Of a DNA stretch of 64,000 bases, positions 58,336-64,000 are shown piece by piece. Source of the DNA: Kerstersia sp052103615 (GTDB lineage Bacteria; Pseudomonadota; Gammaproteobacteria; Burkholderiales; Burkholderiaceae_B); contig NZ_JBQEKA010000007.1 in assembly GCF_052103615.1 (NCBI RefSeq), forward strand, positions 1 to 64,000, given 5' to 3'. The notes below the pieces were generated by a model. The model ran no database searches and was not told the origin of the DNA. It worked only from the letters and a program-made list of their open reading frames with translations. A program made the translations under genes and the position numbers. Every line of letters starts with the position of its first letter. Within the stretch, counting starts at the first letter, position 1.

Positions 58336-59067
58336 TTAAAGCGCGCCGCCCTGTTGCAGTTTGCGCCGGACCACCTCTTTCTGGGTCAGCGGTTTGATGG
58401 GGTTGTCCTGGAAGGCCTGCATGAAGTTGTCGCTGGTCCGCATGACGTGGGTCCAGAGGACGGTTTTCAGGCGGGCGATTTTGTTTTCACGGATCAGCTG
58501 GATCAGCATCGCGTGGTCATGCATGGAGCGCTTGGGCTCGTTCTTGGCATGCAGGGCCAGCTGGGTGCGCAAGGTGGCGACCCGGCCCATGATCATGCGA
58601 TAGCCTTGCATGAGGTAACGGTTGCCGGCGTTTTCCAGGAAAGCGAGGTGGTATTGCGTATCCAGCTGGCCATAAGTGCGGATGTCGCCGTCTTCGACGG
58701 CCTGTTCCATTTGCGCCAGCAGGCGCTCCAGCGCTGCCGCCAGGTTGAGCGGATTGCGCATGACGGCCAGCTCGGCGGCCTGTAATTCCAGACAGGCGCG
58801 GTATTCGCATAGCTCGATGATGTCTTCCAGGGTAGGCGTGAAGACATAGGTGCCGGACTTGGGCACGATATTGACCAGCCCTTCGAGCTGCAGCAGGTTC
58901 AGGGCTTCGCGTATCGGTGTGCGGCTGACATCAAAGGCCGCGGCCAGGTTTTCCTCCGACAGGGCTTCGCCGAAGTCGAAAGCGGCATTGATGATGGCAT
59001 CACGGATCTTGTCCGCGACTTCCGCGGACATGGAGGATTTGGTGGCGGTGCTTTTAGTTGGAGTCAT
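58336..59067 (-). CDS. GntR-family (FCD) transcriptional regulator
   Basis: DNA-binding regulator of 243 residues: N-terminal winged helix (LSEENLAAAFDVSRTPIREA, 37-56) and a C-terminal FCD ligand-binding domain of helices with a metal pattern Asp136, His140, His185 and His207 (LDTQYHLAF, MHDHAM, LWTHVM). FCD regulators usually repress an adjacent catabolic operon until an organic acid binds. It is divergent from the SDR-lyase-TRAP cluster, with inverted repeats in the space between. The ligand is likely the TRAP substrate or a product of it. Confidence 0.93.
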   Translation of the reverse strand: MTPTKSTATKSSMSAEVADKIRDAIINAAFDFGEALSEENLAAAFDVSRTPIREALNLLQLEGLVNIVPKSGTYVFTPTLEDIIELCEYRACLELQAAELAVMRNPLNLAAALERLLAQMEQAVEDGDIRTYGQLDTQYHLAFLENAGNRYLMQGYRMIMGRVATLRTQLALHAKNEPKRSMHDHAMLIQLIRENKIARLKTVLWTHVMRTSDNFMQAFQDNPIKPLTQKEVVRRKLQQGGAL

Positions 59068-59376
59068 GACAGAGCGGTCGAATGGCGTTTTGGCACATGG
59101 TCAATGGTTGGCCAGGAAAACGAAATAGCGAGATCGCAGACGCGGATGGCGGGAAGATCCCGGCCGGCAGGGACAGTGTCCCGGCACCGGTGGCCGTGGC
59201 TGGCAGTCATGGTCCGCTTCGATTATTGCGCACAATCTGGCCTTGTTCAATGTCGTGCAGGGGGACTGCGGCCCGTATCTGTGACATGGTGTTAGGCTAC
59301 TCGCTAACCCGAATTGCATACTAGTTCTGCTATGCTAAGATCGCCAAAAAACATCGGACAGGCCGAGGAGGCGAGG
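59068..59376. other. Divergent promoter region, gntR and catabolic cluster
   Basis: About 309 bp with no gene. Two inverted repeats (59291-59308 and 59315-59335) sit at the catabolic-gene end and may be the operators. A ribosome-binding site GAGGAGG at about 59365 supports the GTG start of the SDR gene. Confidence 0.65.
59291..59335. promoter_or_regulatory. Candidate GntR operators
   Basis: GTTAG and CTAAC pair across 8 bp (59291-59308), then GCATA and TATGC across 11 bp (59315-59335). The latter half-site TTGCATACTA is close to the TNGTNNNACNA pattern of FadR-type regulators. Together they would overlap the promoter of the SDR gene. Confidence 0.5.
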
Positions 59377-60132
59377 GTGCTGCATACAGAGGATCAGTCC
59401 TGGTTCGCAGGGCGAGTCGTGGTAGTGACGGGGGGCGCTTCCGGGATAGGGCGGGCCATTGTGGAGCGCTTGCTGGCTTTGCAGGCCCGGGTATCGGTCT
59501 GGGATGTCCGTGAGGATCGCCTGGCGGCCTTGAGCCAGCAATATGGCGGGCAGGTACTGGCGCTCAAGGTGGATGTCAGTGACAAGGCCGCCGTGGATGC
59601 GGCGGCAGATCAGGTGGCAGAGCAGTGGGGCGGGATTGCGCACCTGGTCAATAATGCGGGCATTATCGGACGGCGCATGACGCTGGCCGATCTGGATGCG
59701 GCGGAACTGGACCGCGTGCTGAGCGTGAATCTCAAGAGTGTGTTTTTCGCGACGGCGGCCTTTGCCGCGCGCGGCGGCGTGTTCACGGACCGCTCCATGG
59801 TTTCCATGGCCTCTATCGCGGCGCGTACTGGCGGCATGGTGGGCAATATGGTTTACGCCGCCACCAAGGGCGCCATTGCCACCCTGACGCAATCCTTTTC
59901 CAAGGAGCTGGCGCCTGCCGTGCGTGTCAATGCCTTGTCGCCCGGCATTATTGATACCGAGATCCAGATGGATTCGCTGGGGGACCCCGGCGCCATTGCC
60001 GCGCTGGCGGACATTATTCCCCTGCGCAGGCTGGGGGCGCCGGCTGAAGTGGCCGAAGCCGCCGTCTGGCTGTTGTCGCCCGGTTCATCGTATGTGACCG
60101 CCAGTATGCTAGATGTGGCCGGTGGCCGCTGA
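59377..60132 (+). CDS. SDR-family dehydrogenase/reductase
   Basis: Classical short-chain dehydrogenase of 251 residues. TGGASGIG is the nucleotide loop (18-25), VNNAG follows, and the catalytic Tyr-Lys pair is in VYAATKGA; SMVSMASIAART carries the serine. The start was set at GTG 59377, because GAGGAGG lies five bases before it; ATG 59332 is an alternative but sits in an operator-like repeat. It is the first gene of a catabolic cluster with a lyase and a TRAP transporter. It probably oxidises a hydroxy acid; substrate not recognisable. Confidence 0.87.
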   Translation: MLHTEDQSWFAGRVVVVTGGASGIGRAIVERLLALQARVSVWDVREDRLAALSQQYGGQVLALKVDVSDKAAVDAAADQVAEQWGGIAHLVNNAGIIGRRMTLADLDAAELDRVLSVNLKSVFFATAAFAARGGVFTDRSMVSMASIAARTGGMVGNMVYAATKGAIATLTQSFSKELAPAVRVNALSPGIIDTEIQMDSLGDPGAIAALADIIPLRRLGAPAEVAEAAVWLLSPGSSYVTASMLDVAGGR

Positions 60133-60152
60133 TTCACGCGCCAGGAGTCTGA

Positions 60153-61013
60153 ATGATGTCAACATTGAAGGAATTGCTGAGTGCCGGCAAGCTGATCCAG
60201 GCCCCAGGCGCCGCGGATGCGCTAACGGCGCGTCTGGTGGAGCAGGCGGGTTTTCCGGCGGTATATATGACAGGGTTCGGCGCGACGGCCACGACGCTGG
60301 GCATGCCGGATCTGGGCTTGATGACACAGACCGAAATGCTGGAGCATGCCAGGCGCATGGTGCGTGCCACCGCATTGCCTGTCATTGCCGATGCCGATAC
60401 TGGCTATGGCGGCATTACCAATCTGCTGCGCACAGTAGAAGATTATGCGCAGGTCGGCGTGGCGGCGATTCACCTGGAAGACCAGACCCTGCCCAAGCGC
60501 TGCGGCCAGCTTAGCGGGGTGCAATTGGTGGATGCCGACGCGCAGGTGCGCACGCTTAAGGGGGCGGTGCGGGCCCGCGCCTGGTCGGACATGCTGTTGA
60601 TTGCGCGCACCGATGCCCTGGGTGTGCATGGGGTGGAGGAAGCGGTGCGGCGCGCCAATCTGTACGCTGAAACCGGTGCTGATCTGGTGTTTGTCGATGG
60701 CGTCAAAACCATTGCGCAGGCCGAGGCGATTGCGCGCCATGTGCCGGGCCGCAAGGTGTTGAGCATTGTGGATGGCAATGAAACACAGCAGCTGACGGCA
60801 TCCGATATTGAGCAAATGGGCTTTGATGTCGTGTTCTATGCGCTTTCCACCCTGCTGGCCGCCGCGCGTGCGTCGGCCCGGGTGCTGGAAGCCTTGAGCG
60901 TCAATGGCAATACCATGGCCGTCACCGACGATCTGGCGACCTACGGCGAGTTCATGAAGATGGTGGGTTTGCACCGCTATCACGATTTCGAGAAGGAATT
61001 CGGCCAGGCCTGA
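60153..61013 (+). CDS. Isocitrate lyase / PEP mutase-family lyase
   Basis: TIM-barrel enzyme of 286 residues of the ICL/PEPM superfamily, which splits or rearranges C-C bonds next to a carboxylate. The metal-binding DADTGYGG (80-87), HLEDQ (107-111) and catalytic loop PKRCGQLSG (114-122) are present. Typical members have a histidine after the CG (KRCGH or KKCGH); here it is Gln119. It may be an oxaloacetate decarboxylase-, 2-methylisocitrate lyase- or 2,3-dimethylmalate lyase-like enzyme. Either Met at 60153 or 60156 may be the start (AGGAG upstream). It lies 20 bp after the SDR gene. Confidence 0.88.
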   Translation: MMSTLKELLSAGKLIQAPGAADALTARLVEQAGFPAVYMTGFGATATTLGMPDLGLMTQTEMLEHARRMVRATALPVIADADTGYGGITNLLRTVEDYAQVGVAAIHLEDQTLPKRCGQLSGVQLVDADAQVRTLKGAVRARAWSDMLLIARTDALGVHGVEEAVRRANLYAETGADLVFVDGVKTIAQAEAIARHVPGRKVLSIVDGNETQQLTASDIEQMGFDVVFYALSTLLAAARASARVLEALSVNGNTMAVTDDLATYGEFMKMVGLHRYHDFEKEFGQA

Positions 61014-61054
61014 TCGGGCGATAGAGCCGGAGACAACAAGGAGAGGAGCTGGAA

Positions 61055-62098
61055 ATGAAGAAACTCGCAGTGATAAGCGGTTTGGCGCTGGCCCTGACGA
61101 TAGGGGTATCCACCGCCGCCAATGCTCAGGAGCGTGCGCGCTGGCGCATGCATTCCGCCTATGCCAAGGCCATGCCTGTGGCGGGCGCGACGGCTTTCCA
61201 GATCGGTGACGAAGTCAAGTTGCTGTCGGATGGAAAATTCGATATCCGTGTATTTGAACCCGGCGCCATCGTGGCCGGTACACAGTATTACGATGCGGTC
61301 TCCAAGGGTGCGATTGACGCGGCTTACGGCTCCCCCGGTTTCAACGTCGGCAAGAATTCTGCCTATGCCTTTTTTGCAGCGGTTCCCTTTGGCCCCGGCG
61401 CGGGTGAAATGCTGGCCTGGCTGCGCCATGGCGACGGCCTGAAACTGGCGCAGGAGATGTATGCCCGCGACAATATCCATATGCTGCCTTGCGGGATTCT
61501 GCCGCCGGAAAGCGGCGGCTGGTTCCGCAAGGAAATAAAATCGCTGGATGATTTGCGCGGCCTGAAAATGCGCTTCCTCGGCCTGGGCGCCAAGGTGATG
61601 GAAGAGTTCGGCGTGTCCACGCAGCTGCTGGCGCCGGGTGAAATTTATCAGGCGCTGGAATTGGGCACGCTCGATGGCGCTGAACAATCCGTCCCGGCGA
61701 TTGACCGCGGCCTGGGGTTCTACCAGATCGCCAAGTTCAATTACTTCCCCGGCTGGCACCAGCAATCGACGGTGCAGGAATTGCTGATCAACAAGGACAG
61801 CTGGAGCAAGTTGAACCCGGCGCAGAAGACCATGATTGAAATGGCTTGCGACCGCGCGCTGGTGGATCAGTTTGCCGCCGGTGAAGCCGGCCAGTACGAC
61901 ATCATGCGCCAGAACGAGGCGGATGGCGTGCAGATCAAGATGTGGCCGCCCGAGATGCTGGAAGCCTTCAGCAAAGCCTGGGATAAGGTCGTGAAGCAGG
62001 AAGTGGCGCAGAACCCGGATTCCGCCAAGGTCTGGGAAAGCCTGTCCAAGTTCCGTGACGACTACAAAATCTGGGGCGAACGCGCTTATCTCCAATAA
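61055..62098 (+). CDS. dctP: TRAP transporter substrate-binding protein
   Basis: Periplasmic solute receptor of 347 residues of a DctPQM transporter. The signal peptide ends about residue 24 (STAANA). The mature part has the DctP-family RFLGLGAKVMEEFGVSTQLL and GEIYQALELGTLDGAEQS, including the arginine that typically binds a carboxylate in this family. A GGAGAGGAG ribosome-binding site precedes ATG 61055. The substrate is probably an organic acid; the receptor alone does not name it. Confidence 0.94.
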   Translation: MKKLAVISGLALALTIGVSTAANAQERARWRMHSAYAKAMPVAGATAFQIGDEVKLLSDGKFDIRVFEPGAIVAGTQYYDAVSKGAIDAAYGSPGFNVGKNSAYAFFAAVPFGPGAGEMLAWLRHGDGLKLAQEMYARDNIHMLPCGILPPESGGWFRKEIKSLDDLRGLKMRFLGLGAKVMEEFGVSTQLLAPGEIYQALELGTLDGAEQSVPAIDRGLGFYQIAKFNYFPGWHQQSTVQELLINKDSWSKLNPAQKTMIEMACDRALVDQFAAGEAGQYDIMRQNEADGVQIKMWPPEMLEAFSKAWDKVVKQEVAQNPDSAKVWESLSKFRDDYKIWGERAYLQ

Positions 62099-62207
62099 GC
62101 GGTCAGGCTGGCAGTGCCCGGGTGGGCGCTGCCTTTGCCCTCAGGCAGGAGCCGCCGCGCGGCGGCTCTGTCACGCTGGAATTTGATGGCCGTTAGTGGA
62201 GCCCGCC

Positions 62208-62840
62208 ATGCGCCAGTTACTTGTAGTGTCAGACATGCTGTCCAGACTGTGCGCGGGTGTGGCGCGTCTGGGCTCATGGCTGATTCTTCCCCTGATTCTG
62301 GTGATCGTCTATGACGTCGTCACCCGCAAGATCGTTTTCATCCAGCAGTGGGTCATGAACAGCTGGTTGTACGAATACATTTCCCCGACCAAGCTGCAGG
62401 AAGCGGAGTGGCATTTGCATGCCATGATTTTCCTGATGGCCTATGCGCTGGCCTATCTGAACAGCGCGCATGTCCGCGTCGATCTGTGGCGTGAAAAACA
62501 GTCTGAACGCCGCCGCGGCTGGGTCGAACTGATCTGCATCCTGATTTTTGCGCTCCCGTTTTGCGGCGTGCTGGTGTACGAAGCCTGGCAGTTTGTGATG
62601 AATGCCTATGTGCAAGGCGAAGGCTCTTCTGCCTTGACGGGGATTCCGCACCGCTGGGTGATCAAGTCGTTTCTGTTGCTGGGAGTCTCGCTGCTGGTGC
62701 TGGCGCTGCTGGCGACGCTGGCACGCCTGGTGATTTTCCTGTTTGGGCCGCAGGCCTTGCGCCCGGAGGCCTTGGCGCGGCTGGGCATGGTTCAGCAGCC
62801 GGCGGATGAAAACGCGCGTGATTCTGCCGAGGTGCAGTGA
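62208..62840 (+). CDS. dctQ: TRAP transporter small permease
   Basis: Integral membrane subunit of 210 residues with four membrane helices (about 26-46, 72-92, 108-128, 150-172). It starts at ATG 62208 after GGAG; the GTG at 62196 is an alternative. The stop overlaps the dctM start (TGATG), which couples the two permease subunits. The second loop (WHLHAMIFLMAYALAYLNSA, 20 residues) is typical for the DctQ family. Confidence 0.93.
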   Translation: MRQLLVVSDMLSRLCAGVARLGSWLILPLILVIVYDVVTRKIVFIQQWVMNSWLYEYISPTKLQEAEWHLHAMIFLMAYALAYLNSAHVRVDLWREKQSERRRGWVELICILIFALPFCGVLVYEAWQFVMNAYVQGEGSSALTGIPHRWVIKSFLLLGVSLLVLALLATLARLVIFLFGPQALRPEALARLGMVQQPADENARDSAEVQ

Positions 62841-64000
62841 TGGAAGCCCTCTACAACCATTTTTACGACTACCTGGGCGGTTACATGTTCATCGCCCTGG
62901 CGCTGTTCGTGTTCACCGGCTTTCCGGTCGGCCTGGTGCTGGGCGGCCTGGCGCTGCTGTTCGCCCTGGGCGGCATAGGCCTGGGCGTGATGCATACGTC
63001 CGAGCTGTATCTGTTTGTCGAGCGGCTGTGGCAGAACGCGGCCAATAACCAGATCCTCGTGGCGGTGCCCTGCTTTATTTTCATGGGCATCATGCTGGAG
63101 AAAAGCCAGGTGGCCGATAACCTGTTGCGCGTGCTGCAGCTGCTGCTGCGCCGTGTGCCTGGCGGTCTGGCGCTGGCCGTTGCCTTGCTGGGGACGATTC
63201 TGGCGGCGACAACAGGCATCATCGGGGCGTCGGTCGTGATGCTGACCATGATGGCTTTGCCGGCCATGCTGGCGCAGAAATACGATGTGCGGCTGGGAAC
63301 GGGGATTATTGCCGCCAGCGCGACACTGGGCATTCTGCTGCCGCCGTCCGTGATGCTGGTCATGATGGCCGACCTGATGGCCATTTCGGTTGGCAATCTG
63401 TTTTTGGCGGCCATCCTGCCAGGCCTGATGCTGGCGGCGTTCTACTGCATTTATGTGGTGGTGATTTCCATGATCAAGCCGCAGCTGGCGCCGCGCGTGG
63501 AACGCCAGGAAAGTGAAATCGGCGCCTGGAATCTTTTGATGCTGGTCATTAAAGGGGTGCTGCCGGTTTCTTTCCTGATCGTGCTGGTGTTGGGCTCCAT
63601 CTTCGCCGGGTGGGCCACGCCGACGGAAGCCTCTGGCATCGGCGCTTTTGGCGCGATTTTGCTGGCGGCTTTTTCGGGCAAGCTCAAACGCGCCATAGTG
63701 GATAAAGTCTGCATGCAGACGGCGCTGACTTCGGCCATGATCTTCCTGATCTTCGGCGGCGCGACGGCCTTTTCCTATGTGTTCCGCGCGCTGTATGGCG
63801 AAGACCTGATCCTGGATTTCATCCAGTGGATGGGGCTGACGCACTGGAGTCTGCTGTTCCTGCTGATGGTCGTGATTTTCCTGCTGGGCTTTTTCTTCGA
63901 TTGGCTGGAAATCACCTTGATTATCCTGCCGGTGTTCGCGCCCATTATTGGCAGCTTCGCGCCGGAGTTCGCGCCAGCGCTGGGGATAGAGCACTTGTCG
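62840..64000 (+). CDS. dctM: TRAP transporter large permease (C-terminus off the right edge)
   Basis: DctM subunit; 387 codons are in the window without a stop, of about 430-450 expected. About ten hydrophobic helices are visible. Family motifs: LAATTGIIGASVVMLTMMAL (20 residues), the Pro-rich ASATLGILLPPSVMLV, FAGWATPTEASGIGAFGA and GFFFDWLEITLIILPVFAPI (20 residues). ATG 62840 shares a base with the dctQ stop. With DctP and DctQ it makes a complete tripartite transporter driven by a sodium or proton gradient. Confidence 0.94.
   Translation, partial: MEALYNHFYDYLGGYMFIALALFVFTGFPVGLVLGGLALLFALGGIGLGVMHTSELYLFVERLWQNAANNQILVAVPCFIFMGIMLEKSQVADNLLRVLQLLLRRVPGGLALAVALLGTILAATTGIIGASVVMLTMMALPAMLAQKYDVRLGTGIIAASATLGILLPPSVMLVMMADLMAISVGNLFLAAILPGLMLAAFYCIYVVVISMIKPQLAPRVERQESEIGAWNLLMLVIKGVLPVSFLIVLVLGSIFAGWATPTEASGIGAFGAILLAAFSGKLKRAIVDKVCMQTALTSAMIFLIFGGATAFSYVFRALYGEDLILDFIQWMGLTHWSLLFLLMVVIFLLGFFFDWLEITLIILPVFAPIIGSFAPEFAPALGIEHLS

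Noticed and set aside
59332..60132. ATG 59332 as SDR start
   Set aside because: It lies inside the inverted repeat and lacks a good ribosome-binding site, whereas GTG 59377 follows GAGGAGG at five bases. Kept only as an alternative.

Overview
The window is a contiguous piece of GC-rich chromosome from a betaproteobacterium of the order Burkholderiales, most likely family Alcaligenaceae (a Bordetella / Achromobacter / Kerstersia relative). This rests on gene order (argJ beside a DUF815 ATPase and a Nudix-ThiE fusion; hemL-thiE-thiD-rubA-yqgE-ruvX-pyrR-pyrB-pyrC'; rplM-rpsI-argC-erpA-anmK-M23 peptidase-tyrS), on the lysine/alanine/proline-rich histone H1-like protein, and on protein sequence style. 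The genus cannot be fixed from the sequence alone. Two runs of N (29953-30052 and 50265-50274) are assembly gaps; both split a gene that is otherwise intact.

Layout. 1-4070 (minus): truncated MdtA-type efflux adaptor, Nudix-ThiE fusion, DUF815 ATPase, argJ. 4377-7823 (plus): four-gene envelope operon (COG3014-like lipoprotein, YcfL-like lipoprotein, LpoB-like lipoprotein, secreted CsgG/LpoB-fold protein). 7910-10702 (minus): hemL, thiE, divergent thiD. 10973-15899 (plus): rubredoxin, yqgE, ruvX, then the overlapping pyrR-pyrB-pyrC' and an acyltransferase. 16004-23217 (minus): apaH, lptG, mtgA, aroE, an RNase II-family exonuclease, mpl. 23679-28391 (plus): accB, accC, prmA, PfkB kinase, glycine-zipper lipoprotein. 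28593-32549 (minus): YggT, histone H1-like protein, gltX. 32649-35102 (plus): Pat-like lysine acetyltransferase. 35202-36466 (minus): esterase, darP. 36576-42166 (plus): pmbA, rplM, rpsI, argC, coiled-coil membrane protein, erpA. 42433-45033 (minus): anmK, M23 peptidase. 45265-52074 (plus): tyrS, PEBP-family protein, glyA, nrdR, ribD, ribE, tRNA-Ser(GGA).

The accessory part begins at the tRNA. An Abi_2 abortive-infection protein (52193-53200, minus) sits beside it. Next comes a tightly overlapping minus-strand operon (57870 down to 53368): polyprenyl-phosphate glycosyltransferase, ArnT-like GT-C glycosyltransferase, OmpR-family response regulator, sensor kinase. Three near-identical 10-bp direct repeats at 11- and 22-bp spacing lie upstream of it (58094-58136) and look like a response-regulator operator. 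This self-regulated envelope-glycosylation module is the best candidate for something undescribed. The right end (58336-64000) is a GntR/FCD regulator divergent from an SDR dehydrogenase, an isocitrate lyase/PEP-mutase family lyase and a DctPQM TRAP transporter: an organic-acid uptake and breakdown cluster of unknown substrate.

Most other genes are housekeeping: arginine (argJ, argC), thiamine, heme, pyrimidine, fatty acid (accBC), shikimate and riboflavin synthesis; peptidoglycan synthesis and recycling (mtgA, mpl, anmK, LpoB-like); LPS export (lptG); translation (gltX, tyrS, rplM, rpsI, prmA, darP). Several carry telling departures from the family: a dihydroorotase homologue without its metal ligands, a ThiD without the usual GTGC motif, a Nudix-fused ThiE-like domain with an altered active site, and a Pat-type acetyltransferase lacking the acyl-CoA synthetase histidine.
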